64,000 bases of DNA, taken from contig CP138327.1 in NCBI GenBank assembly GCA_037956075.1, positions 248,001-312,000 on the forward strand, in the 5' to 3' direction. The notes under the pieces are model-generated. The model did not search any database. It had not been told where the DNA came from and was given only the letters and a program-made list of their open reading frames with translations. The position numbers were made by a program, and so were the translations under genes. Shown here piece by piece: positions 53,354-62,484 of this stretch. Source of the stretch: Catillopecten margaritatus gill symbiont (GTDB taxonomy: Bacteria; Pseudomonadota; Gammaproteobacteria; PS1; Pseudothioglobaceae). Position 1 is the stretch's first letter; each line of letters opens with the position of its first letter.

Positions 53354-55234
53354 TTATTCTTTGACCAACAGTTGAACAGATTGATCGCTACTTAGAATAC
53401 TCCCCATAGCATCTTTAAACACCATTGCCGCAGAATTTGAACCTTCGCAAGAGACTTTTATTTTTGGCTTGTAATGAGTGTAACATTTTTTGGGATGATC
53501 AAGTCTGATTAGCGTAATATATTTTGGATTTTTGACGGGGGTAAAGCCAGCGAAAAAAGTGCGTTTTGCACCGTCTTTATTGTATTCTCCATCAATTACC
53601 ATTTCTGCGGTGCCCGTTTTTCCAGCAACACTATAGCCTTTGATTCTTGCACGATAACCAGAGCCTTTGAGTGAGACAACTGCATCAAGTAAATCGGCGA
53701 TTTTATGGGTTGATTCTTTGCTGAAAACTTGTGTGGTCTGTTCGTATGTCGTTAGACCTTTGACTAATTTTAAGGGCGGTACAGCACCATCGTTAGCAAA
53801 GACCAAGTAGGCTCTGGCAAGTTGTGCTAAATTGGCTTGCATGGGGCCGTAGCCATAGGAAAGGGTGCGTTTATCTGCTGTTGACCATGAGTCTGTGGTT
53901 TTGAGTAATCCAGAGGTTTCAATATTGGGAATTAGTCCGAGTGAACGGCCGAAGCCAAGTTTGTTCCAAGTGTTATACATCTGTTCTTTTGTTAATCTTT
54001 CGGAAATAGCGACGGTGCCGAGATTATGTGATTTTTGTAAAATCTTTTTTACCGTCATATGGGTGTATTTGTTATCGGGTTTGAGATGTCCAATCTTTTT
54101 AGTCACATTAATTAATTCGTCATCAGTTGCTGTGATTTTTTTCTTATCAAGTGCTAAAAGCATGGTAAATGGTTTCATGGTTGAGCCTGGTTCAATTTTG
54201 TCTGATAGCACATGGTTGCGATAATTTTCTGCGTTGTAAATGATTTTGTTATTTGGGTCTTCAGCAGGGTAGTTTGCCAATGCTAAAATTTCACCATTTT
54301 GATTTAAAATAATGGCTGAACCTGAATCGGCTTCGTGTTTTTTGACGGATTTTTTGATGGCAGTATAGGTATGGTATTGGATGTTGGCATCAATGGTTAA
54401 AGTAATATCTTTACCATGTTTGAGTTTTGTTTGTACCGCAGGATTAAAATATCCCCCTTGAGAATTTTGATTATAATCCAAGGTGTTCACGCCATTTTGA
54501 CCGGCAAGCGTTGACTCAAATTCACCTTCAATGCCAGAAACCCCTTTTTTGTTATAATTGACACGACCAATCAAAGGTGCCAATGAAGCAGATTTTGGGT
54601 AATATCTGCGTTGCTCTGTTTGTAACGCCACACCAGAAATTTTTCTTTTCCTACAAATTTGAATCGTTGTGTAGCGAGGTATGTCTGTTTTTAGTTTTAT
54701 GGCTATTAATATTTTGTCGTACCAAGGTGGTTTGATTTTTATGTCTTGAGGTTTGCAAGTTTTAAGTTTGAGTTTTTTAAGTTTTCTTAGATTTTCAAGA
54801 ATAGGGTCGGTAAATCTGATATTTTTTTTAATTAGTAAGTTTCTTCTACCTAGCGTTTTACTGAGTTTTTTGTCAATGGCTGCTTGCAATTCCGTTTCTG
54901 GCATCATTAAAGCTTCTGCTAATTTTGGAATATATGCTTGCTGTAGAATTGTTGGGTCTAAATTAACGGTTTTTAAAATCAAATTACTGGCAAGCACTTC
55001 TCCATTTCTATCCAAAATATCACCACGCCACGCCTTAGAATTTGAAGTTTTACTTGCTTGTTTATTCCCTCTTTCTTGAAGCGTCATATTGCCAGCATTC
55101 AGTTGATGAAGGGTAATAACTCGATAGCCAAAACCGCAAACAAGTGCAATAAAAATCCATTTGATGATGTTTTGGCGGCGTGAATAATGTTGCGTTCTAG
55201 AAAACTGAAAGAGTGCTTTGAATTTGGCTATCAT
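53354..55234 (-). CDS. ftsI: Septal peptidoglycan transpeptidase (PBP3)
   Basis: Class B penicillin-binding protein of the division septum. The 626-residue protein has an N-terminal helix (about 25-45), pedestal region, and transpeptidase motifs S351-T-M-K354, S402-H-N404 and K539-T-G-T542. Compared with usual FtsI (about 580 residues), an insertion of about 45 residues at 152-197 is rich in Lys and includes two cysteines, ahead of SGVALQTEQRRYYP. The gene overlaps ftsL as ATGA and is convergent with dnaG; the usual downstream murE is absent here. Confidence 0.93.
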   Translation of the reverse strand: MIAKFKALFQFSRTQHYSRRQNIIKWIFIALVCGFGYRVITLHQLNAGNMTLQERGNKQASKTSNSKAWRGDILDRNGEVLASNLILKTVNLDPTILQQAYIPKLAEALMMPETELQAAIDKKLSKTLGRRNLLIKKNIRFTDPILENLRKLKKLKLKTCKPQDIKIKPPWYDKILIAIKLKTDIPRYTTIQICRKRKISGVALQTEQRRYYPKSASLAPLIGRVNYNKKGVSGIEGEFESTLAGQNGVNTLDYNQNSQGGYFNPAVQTKLKHGKDITLTIDANIQYHTYTAIKKSVKKHEADSGSAIILNQNGEILALANYPAEDPNNKIIYNAENYRNHVLSDKIEPGSTMKPFTMLLALDKKKITATDDELINVTKKIGHLKPDNKYTHMTVKKILQKSHNLGTVAISERLTKEQMYNTWNKLGFGRSLGLIPNIETSGLLKTTDSWSTADKRTLSYGYGPMQANLAQLARAYLVFANDGAVPPLKLVKGLTTYEQTTQVFSKESTHKIADLLDAVVSLKGSGYRARIKGYSVAGKTGTAEMVIDGEYNKDGAKRTFFAGFTPVKNPKYITLIRLDHPKKCYTHYKPKIKVSCEGSNSAAMVFKDAMGSILSSDQSVQLLVKE

Positions 55235-55497
55235 AATTCTAATTCCCTAACTTTAGCAGGTTGTTGCATACGCAATTTTTTAATGGCGTTTGTTTGAACT
55301 TTGCTGCCACTCATTTGCTCTGAGTGCTCGTTTAATAGTTGTTTTTTTTGCACCATAATCTTTTCTTTTTCTTCTTGTAAATTGATTGTTTTTTTGTAAT
55401 ACAGCGAATCTTGGTTGTGCCAAATAATACTCAAACAAGACAGGATAATAATAGCAAAAATAAGTAATCCATTGATACGATTAGTGGTTATTTTCAT
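55231..55497 (-). CDS. ftsL: Cell division protein FtsL
   Basis: An 88-residue bitopic protein with one membrane helix (LLIFAIIILSCLSIIWHNQD) and a periplasmic leucine-zipper-like coiled coil. Sequence conservation is low in this family, so the call rests on size, topology and position between rsmH and ftsI with 4-base overlaps at both ends. FtsL joins FtsB and FtsQ in the divisome. Confidence 0.85.
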   Translation of the reverse strand: MKITTNRINGLLIFAIIILSCLSIIWHNQDSLYYKKTINLQEEKEKIMVQKKQLLNEHSEQMSGSKVQTNAIKKLRMQQPAKVRELEL

Positions 55498-56426
55498 AGT
55501 TTTTTGGTGCGTTGAGCGATGCGTAATATCGCACTTCTTGAACGGCGACTATGGTTAATTTCTGCTGTGCTAGCAAAACTTTTACCTAAGTCCTTTAAGG
55601 GCATTTGTTCGGTTTCATTATTCATAATTGGCAAACCTTTAGGCAGTTGCTTTTGCTTTGAATATTTTTGAATAAATTGTTTGACGATGCGGTCTTCAAT
55701 AGAATGAAAACTGATAACAGATAAACGACCCTTAGGAGAGAGAATATCAAGCGTTTGTTCAAGTGTGTCGGCGAGTTGCTTGAGTTCTTGATTGATGAAA
55801 ATACGAATGGCTTGAAAAGTACGAGTGGCAGGGTGTTTGTTCTTTTTTGTTTTGACCACGCTGGCAACGATGTTGGCTAGTTGCAGGGTGGTTTGAATGG
55901 GTTGTTCTGTTTGAAATCTTTTGATAGCAGTGGCAATGTGGCGACTTTTACGCTCTTCGCCAAATTTGTAAATGACATTAGCGATGTCGGTTTCGTTGGC
56001 AGTTGCGAGCCATTCGGCAGCACTGATGCCAGCGGTTTGATTCATTCGCATATCAAGTGGACCATCGGCATTAAAACTAAATCCTCGTTGAGCATTGTCA
56101 AGTTGGGGCGATGAAACCCCTAAATCCATCAAAATTCCGTCGATTTGACCGAGCAAATTGCGTTCGTTGAAAATCGCATACATATTGGCAAAAGGACTGT
56201 GGATAACCTCTAAGCGCTTGTCGTTGAAATTTTGCTGGGCGTATTCAATGGCAGTGATGTCTTGGTCAAAAGCGATCACCTTGCCGTCATCACTTAATTT
56301 GTCCAAAATGCCCTGTGTGTGTCCGCCTCTGCCAAAAGTTGCGTCAACATAAATGCCATTATTTTTGATTGCCAACCCTTCGATAGATTCATCAAACATC
56401 ACTGATTGGTGATGGTTACTGGTCAT
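55494..56426 (-). CDS. rsmH: 16S rRNA (cytosine-1402-N4)-methyltransferase
   Basis: Methylates C1402 in the ribosomal P-site. The 310-residue protein starts MTSNHHQSVMFDESIEGL and has YVDATFGRGGHTQGIL (SAM motif), GILMDLGVSSPQLDNAQRGFSF and the LSPKGRLSVISFHSIEDRIVK block. It is the second gene of the division cluster, overlapping mraZ and ftsL by 4 bases each. Confidence 0.97.
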   Translation of the reverse strand: MTSNHHQSVMFDESIEGLAIKNNGIYVDATFGRGGHTQGILDKLSDDGKVIAFDQDITAIEYAQQNFNDKRLEVIHSPFANMYAIFNERNLLGQIDGILMDLGVSSPQLDNAQRGFSFNADGPLDMRMNQTAGISAAEWLATANETDIANVIYKFGEERKSRHIATAIKRFQTEQPIQTTLQLANIVASVVKTKKNKHPATRTFQAIRIFINQELKQLADTLEQTLDILSPKGRLSVISFHSIEDRIVKQFIQKYSKQKQLPKGLPIMNNETEQMPLKDLGKSFASTAEINHSRRSRSAILRIAQRTKKL

Positions 56427-56875
56427 AACGACAGTTGGGTAACCTCGGCAGGTATTTCTTCTTGCTTGCTGAGTGCATCGAGATTATCAAGTTGTTTGTG
56501 CCAAGCGCCTTCATCCCAAAGTTCAAAATTATGCCCTTGCCCACTCAGTATGATTTTTTTGTCAATATTGGCATATTCTCTCAGCGTCGCAGGAATTAAA
56601 AGGCGTGATGCACTGTCTAATTCACAATCGGTCGCATGACCGATAAGTTTGCGTTTTAGGCGTTTGGTGTGGATATTGAGCGAGGGCAAGGCACTGACTT
56701 TTTCTTCAAGTGCTAGCCAGTCTTTTAAGGGGTAAAGCAATAAACACGCATCATCAGGATGAATACTAAGTACCATTTTTCCCGCACAAATTTCATTAAT
56801 TTGTGTTTGGTGACGCATTGGAACTTTTACTCTTCCTTTGATGTCAACACTTAGATTGTGTACCCCACGGAACAT
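56423..56875 (-). CDS. mraZ: Transcription regulator MraZ
   Basis: AbrB-fold DNA-binding protein, 150 residues, first conserved gene of the division and cell-wall cluster. Two DXXXR repeats are visible (VDIKGRVKVP near residue 9 and LDSASRLLIPATLREYA near 87). Known MraZ proteins bind tandem repeats upstream of their own operon and repress it. Its start overlaps the stop of a small upstream ORF as TAATG, and three decamer repeats with the right core lie upstream. Confidence 0.95.
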   Translation of the reverse strand: MFRGVHNLSVDIKGRVKVPMRHQTQINEICAGKMVLSIHPDDACLLLYPLKDWLALEEKVSALPSLNIHTKRLKRKLIGHATDCELDSASRLLIPATLREYANIDKKIILSGQGHNFELWDEGAWHKQLDNLDALSKQEEIPAEVTQLSL

Positions 56876-57054
56876 TAACGATATTGTAAGTGTTTTTGAT
56901 AAGTCGCCATTACACCTAAAATAAGGGCAACACTAGCAATAACCAAAAAAGGTTTAAAGTTATTGATTTCTGCTTGCTTGGATCCTATCAGTGCCAACAC
57001 GCTAAGTGAAGTCGTTGACAAAAGTCCACCAATAAATATTTTTTTTAGTTGCAT
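56875..57054 (-). CDS. Small two-helix membrane protein upstream of mraZ
   Basis: A 59-residue ORF on the minus strand, just under common length cut-offs. It starts MQLKKIFIGGLLSTTSLSVL with a GGAG site five bases before the ATG, and has two hydrophobic stretches (about 5-24 and 35-50) separated by SKQAEINN. Its TAA stop overlaps the mraZ start as TAATG, so it is translationally coupled to mraZ and lies behind the operon promoter. I do not recognise the family; similarity to a known divisome protein is not evident. Part of the mraZ operon by position. Confidence 0.75.
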   Translation of the reverse strand: MQLKKIFIGGLLSTTSLSVLALIGSKQAEINNFKPFLVIASVALILGVMATYQKHLQYR

Positions 57055-57086
57055 TACTTTTCTCCACTTTTGTTATATTAAAATAC

Positions 57087-57121
57087 ATTATATACCACTT
57101 TGTACCACTTTTTAACACTTA
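57087..57121 (-). promoter_or_regulatory. mraZ operon promoter with three MraZ-type decamers
   Basis: On the minus strand, three tandem decamers with core AAGTG, namely TAAGTGTTAA, AAAGTGGTAC and AAAGTGGTAT (57121 down to 57092), run directly into a -10 TATAAT (57092 down to 57087). The spacing of ten bases per unit and the GTG core match MraZ binding sites known in other bacteria. Their overlap with the -35 region suggests autorepression. Confidence 0.75.
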
Positions 57122-57196
57122 TTTATCGCAAACTTATTTATACGACTATCTTGTATAATTCTCTGCGTTTTATATCCAGTTTATATATAGGCCCTT

Positions 57197-58417
57197 ATGA
57201 GTTTAAAATTACACCAAGCAGCACTTGATTATCATCAAGGCGAACGACCAGGAAAGTTGATTGTTACTTCGCACAAATCTTTAGAGACCAAAGAGGATTT
57301 ATCATTGGCCTATACGCCAGGGGTTGCAGCACCTGTGAGAGAGATTGCTGAAAATCCAGAACTGGTGAATAACTATACAATTAAGTCTAATTTGGTTGCG
57401 GTAATTTCAGATGGCTCTGCAGTTTTGGGCTTGGGTAATGTTGGGCCTTTAGCGTCAAAGCCTGTAATGGAAGGTAAGGCAGTTTTGTTTAAGAAATTTG
57501 CAGATGTAGATGTGTTTGATATTGAGGTAGATACGCAAGATGTAGATGAATTTGTACAAACAGTAAAAAATATTGCACCAACTTTTGGTGGTATTAATTT
57601 GGAGGATATTTCTGCACCTCGATGTTTTGAAATTGAAAAGCGCCTGATTGAGCTGTTGGATATTCCTGTGTTTCATGATGACCAACATGGCACGGCGATT
57701 ATCATTGCGGCAGGGCTTTTGAACGCACTGGAAATCCAAGGAAAGACGGTGGAAAATGCAAAATTAACTTGTTTGGGTGCGGGGGCAGCAGGGATTGCGA
57801 CCTTGAATTTGTTGTGTGAGTTGGGTTTTCAAAAAACTAATATTCTATTAGTGGACTCTAAGGGTGTAATTACGCAAAAAAGAGGTGATTTAAGCAAGGA
57901 AAAAGCAGATTACGCCAGCGTTTCAGAGAAGCACACTTTGGCAGATGCAATGCAAGATTGTGATGTGTTTGTGGGCGTGGCATCGGCAAATTTAGTTTCT
58001 AAGGAAATGGTGAAATCAATGGCAGATAATCCGATTGTGTTCGCTTTGTCCAATCCTGACCCTGAGATTTCACCTGCTGAAGCCAATTCGGTGCGTGATG
58101 ATTTGATTATGGCAACAGGGCGAAGCGATTATCCAAATCAAGTTAATAATGTTTTGGGCTTTCCTTTTATTTTTAGAGGTGCGTTGGATGCCAAGGCTAG
58201 TGAGATTAATGTAGAAATGAAAATTGCCGCCGTGCATGCCCTTAAAGATTTAGCAAAACTGGAAGTTCCTCAAGATGTTTTAAAGGCTTATAACACGAAT
58301 TCTATCAGTTTTGGAAAAGGTTATATTATTCCAAAACCGTTTGATAAAAGGCTGATTGATGTAGTGCCAAAAGCGGTATTTGAGGCAGCAGTTTCGACAG
58401 GTGTTGCAAATCTTTAA
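57197..58417 (+). CDS. maeB: NAD(P)-dependent malic enzyme
   Basis: Oxidative decarboxylation of malate to pyruvate. The 406-residue protein corresponds to the short form, lacking a phosphotransacetylase-like domain. Conserved blocks are LAYTPGVAAPVREIAENPE, AVISDGSAVLGLGNVGP, INLEDISAPRCFEIE, FHDDQHGTAIIIAAG, TCLGAGAAGIATLNLL (nucleotide-binding) and FALSNPDPEISP. A TATAAT at 57154-57159 lies about 38 bases upstream. Coenzyme preference cannot be decided from this sequence. In an autotroph it may serve gluconeogenic or anaplerotic flow. Confidence 0.93.
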   Translation: MSLKLHQAALDYHQGERPGKLIVTSHKSLETKEDLSLAYTPGVAAPVREIAENPELVNNYTIKSNLVAVISDGSAVLGLGNVGPLASKPVMEGKAVLFKKFADVDVFDIEVDTQDVDEFVQTVKNIAPTFGGINLEDISAPRCFEIEKRLIELLDIPVFHDDQHGTAIIIAAGLLNALEIQGKTVENAKLTCLGAGAAGIATLNLLCELGFQKTNILLVDSKGVITQKRGDLSKEKADYASVSEKHTLADAMQDCDVFVGVASANLVSKEMVKSMADNPIVFALSNPDPEISPAEANSVRDDLIMATGRSDYPNQVNNVLGFPFIFRGALDAKASEINVEMKIAAVHALKDLAKLEVPQDVLKAYNTNSISFGKGYIIPKPFDKRLIDVVPKAVFEAAVSTGVANL

Positions 58418-58445
58418 ATAACCTAAATGTTTTTTGAAAAAATCC

Positions 58446-58474
58446 TTGTATGTTAAGGTAACTTATGGGATAAT
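58446..58474 (+). promoter_or_regulatory. Promoter of the tRNA-tuf operon
   Basis: TTGTAT (58446-58451), 17-base spacer and GATAAT (58469-58474) located 17 bases before tRNA-Tyr. Good agreement with sigma70. Confidence 0.75.
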
Positions 58475-58491
58475 GTGCGATTGTTTTTCGG

Positions 58492-58576
58492 GGAGAGGAT
58501 GAGCAACTGGTTGGCTCGACGGACTGTAAATCCGTTCCCTCTGGGCGAGTAGGTTCGAGTCCTACCCTCTCCACCA
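58492..58576 (+). tRNA. tRNA-Tyr (anticodon GTA)
   Basis: An 85-nt class II tRNA with acceptor GGAGAGG/CCTCTCC, anticodon stem ACGGA/TCCGT around CTGTAAA (anticodon GTA), long variable arm, T-arm GTAGGTTCGAGTCCTAC and encoded ACCA. Position 8 reads as A rather than the usual T. Confidence 0.96.
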
Positions 58577-58595
58577 AAAAGCAAAGCAAGGATTT

Positions 58596-58669
58596 GCGGG
58601 TATCGTATATTGGTATTACCTTGGCCTTCCAAGCCAATGAGACGAGTTCGATTCTCGTTACCCGCTCCA
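58596..58669 (+). tRNA. tRNA-Gly (anticodon TCC)
   Basis: A 74-nt cloverleaf: acceptor GCGGGTA/TACCCGC, anticodon stem TTGGC/GCCAA around CTTCCAA (anticodon TCC), T-loop TTCGATT and encoded TCCA. It follows tRNA-Tyr as in other gammaproteobacteria. Confidence 0.97.
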
Positions 58670-58687
58670 ATTAGTGAAAGAGGTTGC

Positions 58688-58763
<76 letters not shown>

Positions 58764-58791
58764 TTATTTTAGATAAAAAGAGGAAAATAAA

Positions 58792-59982
58792 ATGTCAAAA
58801 GAAAAATTCGAAAGAACCAAACCCCATGTCAATGTAGGCACAATCGGCCATGTTGACCACGGCAAAACCACCCTAACAGCCGCCATGACAAAAGTAATGG
58901 CAGAAGCCAACGGCGGTGAATTCAACGACTACGCAGATATTGACAACGCCCCTGAAGAGCGTGAAAGAGGTATTACTATTTCAACAGCGCATGTTGAATA
59001 CGAAAGTGAAACTCGTCACTACGCCCATGTTGACTGCCCAGGACACGCCGACTATGTTAAAAATATGATTACAGGTGCCGCTCAAATGGACGGCGCAATC
59101 ATCGTAATTGCTGCAACAGACGGACCAATGGCACAAACTCGTGAGCATATCCTTTTATCTAAGCAAGTAGGCGTTCCTTATATTCTTGTTTATATGAACA
59201 AAGCCGATATGGTTGACGACGAAGAATTAGTAGAATTAGTAGAAATGGAAATCCGTGAATTATTGACTGAATACGATTTCCCAGGTGACGACACGCCAGT
59301 AATTTTCGGCTCAGCCCTTAAAGCACTAGAAGGCGATACCTCAGACATCGGTGTACCATCAATCATTAAATTGGTTGAAGCATTAGATACCTATATCCCA
59401 ACTCCTAAGCGTGATACAGACAAAGACTTTATTATGCCAATTGAAGATGTGTTCTCAATCTCTGGTCGTGGCACGGTTGTTACAGGTCGTATCGAAGCAG
59501 GCATCGTTAATGTGAACGACGAAATTGAAATCGTTGGTATTAAAGACACCCAAACAACAACCTGTACTGGTGTTGAAATGTTCCGTAAGTTATTAGACTC
59601 TGGTGAGGCTGGCGACAATGTTGGTGTTCTTCTTCGTGGTACAAAGCGAGAAGAAGTAGAAAGAGGTCAAGTATTAGCCAAGCCTGGTTCAATCAAACCA
59701 CACGCAAAGTTTGAAGCAGAAATCTATGTGCTAAGCAAAGATGAAGGCGGACGACACACTCCATTCTTCAACAACTACCGTCCACAGTTCTATTTCAGAA
59801 CAACTGATGTAACAGGTGCTTGTCAATTGCCTGAGGGTGTTGAGATGGTTATGCCGGGTGATAATGTTAAGATGCAAGTTGAATTACTATCACCAATTGC
59901 AATGGAAGATGGTTTAAGATTTGCGATTAGAGAAGGCGGTCGTACGGTTGGTGCGGGTGTTGTTGCTAAGGTGACAGATTAA
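58792..59982 (+). CDS. tuf: Elongation factor Tu
   Basis: GTPase that brings aminoacyl-tRNA to the ribosome. The 396-residue protein has P-loop GHVDHGKT, switch region [20 protein letters not shown] and MNKADM motifs and a normal C-terminus. The ATG at 58792 has an AGAGGA site. Codon use is biased as expected for a highly expressed gene (richer in C-ending codons than neighbours). The position after tRNA-Thr and before tRNA-Trp matches the tufB locus. Confidence 0.98.
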   Translation: MSKEKFERTKPHVNVGTIGHVDHGKTTLTAAMTKVMAEANGGEFNDYADIDNAPEERERGITISTAHVEYESETRHYAHVDCPGHADYVKNMITGAAQMDGAIIVIAATDGPMAQTREHILLSKQVGVPYILVYMNKADMVDDEELVELVEMEIRELLTEYDFPGDDTPVIFGSALKALEGDTSDIGVPSIIKLVEALDTYIPTPKRDTDKDFIMPIEDVFSISGRGTVVTGRIEAGIVNVNDEIEIVGIKDTQTTTCTGVEMFRKLLDSGEAGDNVGVLLRGTKREEVERGQVLAKPGSIKPHAKFEAEIYVLSKDEGGRHTPFFNNYRPQFYFRTTDVTGACQLPEGVEMVMPGDNVKMQVELLSPIAMEDGLRFAIREGGRTVGAGVVAKVTD

Positions 59983-60066
59983 GAAATTGTAAGTTGGCTC
60001 AGAGGTTTTGAGCCTTATAAAAGGATACCTTTAGTAGTCATTTGACTGGTAAAGGTATTCTTATTT

Positions 60067-60142
60067 AGGCAAGTGGCTCAATTGGTAGAGTGGCGGTCTC
60101 CAAAACCGTTGGTTGGGGGTTCGAGTCCCTCCTTGCCTGCCA
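60067..60142 (+). tRNA. tRNA-Trp (anticodon CCA)
   Basis: A 76-nt cloverleaf: acceptor AGGCAAG/CTTGCCT, anticodon stem GCGGT/ACCGT around CTCCAAA (anticodon CCA), T-loop TTCGAGT and encoded GCCA. Hairpins in the tuf-tRNA gap (GGCTC/GAGCC and an AATACCTTTA-type arm) may be processing or attenuation sites. Confidence 0.97.
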
Positions 60143-60158
60143 AATTTAAGGATGTAAT

Positions 60159-60533
60159 GTGAGTAAAAAAGTAGAAAGTAAAGCGCAATCAGAATCATCA
60201 CTAGGAATGTTTTTAGCAATCCTGATAGTGATTGGTTCGCTTGCAGTTTACTATATGGATCCATTAGCGTTAAATACAACTCTTTATAAGGTGTTGGTGC
60301 TATTTGCAGGTTTAATCATTGCAGGGTTTATATTTTTCAAATCACCACAGGGCATCCGTTTTAATGCGTTTTTGAAAGAAACTAAAATTGAATTACGCAA
60401 AGTTGTTTGGCCAACTAAGGATGAAACCGTTAGAACAACCGGTATGATTATGGTAGCAGTGGTTATTGTTGCTATATTCTTATGGATTGTGGATGCGTTC
60501 TTTACTTGGGCTGTTCAACTATTAACAAACTAA
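60159..60533 (+). CDS. secE: Protein translocase subunit SecE
   Basis: Essential SecYEG subunit, 124 residues with three membrane helices (about 18-35, 41-60, 95-118) and the conserved amphipathic segment AFLKETKIELRKVVWPTKDE. A GTG start at 60159 and the nusG neighbour 12 bases downstream follow the usual order. Confidence 0.95.
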   Translation: MSKKVESKAQSESSLGMFLAILIVIGSLAVYYMDPLALNTTLYKVLVLFAGLIIAGFIFFKSPQGIRFNAFLKETKIELRKVVWPTKDETVRTTGMIMVAVVIVAIFLWIVDAFFTWAVQLLTN

Positions 60534-60545
60534 GGGAATTATAAA

Positions 60546-61079
60546 ATGTCTAATAGATGGTATGTACTTCACGCAAGAAGCGGTTACGAAGCAAAAGTTA
60601 AGCTTGCGATTGAAGAGGCAGTTGAAAGAGAAGGTGTTGCAGATTTAGTTGGCGACATTATGATTCCAACTGAACAAGTCGTAGAGCTCAAAAATGGTCA
60701 AAAGAAAACCGCAGAACGCAAGTTCTTTCCGGGCTATATGCTGATTAATATGGAACTCAATGAGAAATGTTGGTTAGCGGTAAAAAACACGGCTAATGTC
60801 ATTGGTTTTATTGGTGGCTCTTCGGGCAAGCCATCACCCATCACTCAGCGTGAAGTTGACAAGATTATGGCGCGTGTTCAAGAAGGTGCTGATAAGCCTA
60901 AACCTAAAGTTGCTTATCAACCAGGTGAAGAAATTTTGGTCATCGATGGTCCGTTTAATGAGTTTAACGGCACGGTAGAAGCTGTTGACTATGAAAAGAA
61001 TTTACTGAAGGTAGAGGTGTTGATTTTTGGACGCGCTACGCCAGTAGACTTAGAGTTTTCGCAAGTAGCAAAAACTTAA
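60546..61079 (+). CDS. nusG: Transcription antitermination factor NusG
   Basis: A 177-residue RNA polymerase-binding elongation factor. The NGN domain begins RWYVLHARSGYEAKVKLAIE and has FFPGYMLINMEL, and the C-terminal KOW domain has EEILVIDGPFNEFNGTVEAVDYEKNLLKVEV. Length and position after secE are normal. Confidence 0.97.
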   Translation: MSNRWYVLHARSGYEAKVKLAIEEAVEREGVADLVGDIMIPTEQVVELKNGQKKTAERKFFPGYMLINMELNEKCWLAVKNTANVIGFIGGSSGKPSPITQREVDKIMARVQEGADKPKPKVAYQPGEEILVIDGPFNEFNGTVEAVDYEKNLLKVEVLIFGRATPVDLEFSQVAKT

Positions 61080-61156
61080 AAAAATGCCTTCGGGCTTGAT
61101 TTAACAGGGGAGCTTAATCTTAGAATTAAGCGTTTGTACCCATAAGGAGATAAAAA
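61080..61156 (+). promoter_or_regulatory. Short leader before rplK, possible L1-binding site
   Basis: The 77-base gap contains GGGAGCTTAATCTTAGAATTAAGC, shown in part as the hairpin GCTTAAT/ATTAAGC, and then GTTTGTACCC, similar in shape to the L1 autoregulatory site of the L11 operon. Moderate support by position only. Confidence 0.45.
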
Positions 61157-61585
61157 ATGGCTAAAAAAATTGAATCGTATATTAAGCTGCAGATTCCAGC
61201 GCAAGAAGCAAATCCTTCACCACCAGTAGGTCCAGCATTGGGTCAACACGGTGTGAACATTATGGATTTTTGTAAAGCGTTTAACGCATCCACCCAAGAT
61301 ATTGATAAAGGGATGAAAGTACCTGTGATTATCAGTGTTTACAGTGACCGCAGTTTTACATTTATCACCAAGACACCACCAGCAGCACTGTTAATTTTGA
61401 AAGTAACAGGCATCAAGAAAGGCAGTGGCGTACCACACCTTGACAAAGTTGGCAAGATTACGCGTGCACAATTAGAAGAAGTTGCAACCATTAAAATGAA
61501 AGATTTGAATGCCAATGACATGGAATCAGCGGTCAGCATTATTGCTGGTACTGCCCGTTCTATGGGCATCACAGTGGAGGGTTAA
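61157..61585 (+). CDS. rplK: 50S ribosomal protein L11
   Basis: A 142-residue GTPase-centre protein. Sequence [36 protein letters not shown] and the C-terminal RNA-binding GITVEG end match L11 (shown here in part). Normal length. Four bases separate it from rplA. Confidence 0.97.
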
Positions 61586-61589
61586 GCAG

Positions 61590-62285
61590 ATGGCTAAATT
61601 AACTAAAAAACAAAAAGATATTGCAGTAAAAATTGAAGCTGAAAAGCAATATTCAATCGTTGAGGCGTTGACACTGTTAAAAGAATGTTCAACGGCTAAG
61701 TTTGACGAGTCTATTGATGTGAGTATTAACCTTGGTGTTGATGCTAATAAATCCGACCAAAATGTGCGTGGCGCAGTGGTTTTACCGAATGGCACAGGCA
61801 AAACAGTGCGTGTTGCGGTATTTACCCAAGGTGAGAATGTTGCAAAAGCAGAGGCCGCTGGTGCTGATGTTGTTGGTATGGAAGATTTAATGAAAACCAT
61901 GCAAGACGGCGACCTTAACTACGATGTGGTTATTGCATCTCCAGATGCAATGGGTGTTGTTGGTCGTTTAGGTCAAGTGTTAGGACCTCGTGGTTTGATG
62001 CCTAATCCTAAAGTTGGCACTGTAACTCCTGATGTTGCGACTGCTGTAAATAATGCAAAAGCGGGTCAAGTGCGTTATCGCACGGACAAAGCGGCGATTA
62101 TTCACGCTGGCGTTGGTAAAGCATCATTCACACCAGAAGCTTTGGCTGAAAATATCAATGCGTTAATGGGTGCTTTGAAAAAAGCCAAACCAAGTTCTGC
62201 AAAAGGTATTTATTTTCAAAAAGTGAGTGTTTCTTCAACAATGGGTCCAGGCATCAGCGTTGATTTGGCATCGGTTGATACTTAA
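61590..62285 (+). CDS. rplA: 50S ribosomal protein L1
   Basis: L1-stalk protein and repressor of its own operon, 231 residues from ATG 61590. Conserved blocks are [53 protein letters not shown] and [16 protein letters not shown] longer reading from 61509 overlaps rplK and is not used. Confidence 0.97.
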   Translation: MAKLTKKQKDIAVKIEAEKQYSIVEALTLLKECSTAKFDESIDVSINLGVDANKSDQNVRGAVVLPNGTGKTVRVAVFTQGENVAKAEAAGADVVGMEDLMKTMQDGDLNYDVVIASPDAMGVVGRLGQVLGPRGLMPNPKVGTVTPDVATAVNNAKAGQVRYRTDKAAIIHAGVGKASFTPEALAENINALMGALKKAKPSSAKGIYFQKVSVSSTMGPGISVDLASVDT

Positions 62286-62484
62286 AAGTTAACTAAAACA
62301 AATTCTTTCGGGTCTTAGATTGTTCTATGACCTCAAAGACCATAGGTGCAGGTATTCCTTCTGGGGTGCTTGTTTAATTGACTGGTAAAACAGTTGGCCT
62401 ATGTAGAGGGCATGAAAATGTTCTAAGGGCGAAAGTTATAATTTTATAGCTTTCTTTTTTAAACTGTTATAGGAGAGAGGCAAA
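62286..62484 (+). promoter_or_regulatory. rplJL leader (L10 autoregulatory region)
   Basis: A 199-base gap with several potential stems upstream of rplJ, in the place of the L10(L12)4 mRNA-binding leader. A strong AGGAGAGAGG site precedes the ATG. Assignment rests on position and general structure; I did not fold it. Confidence 0.6.
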
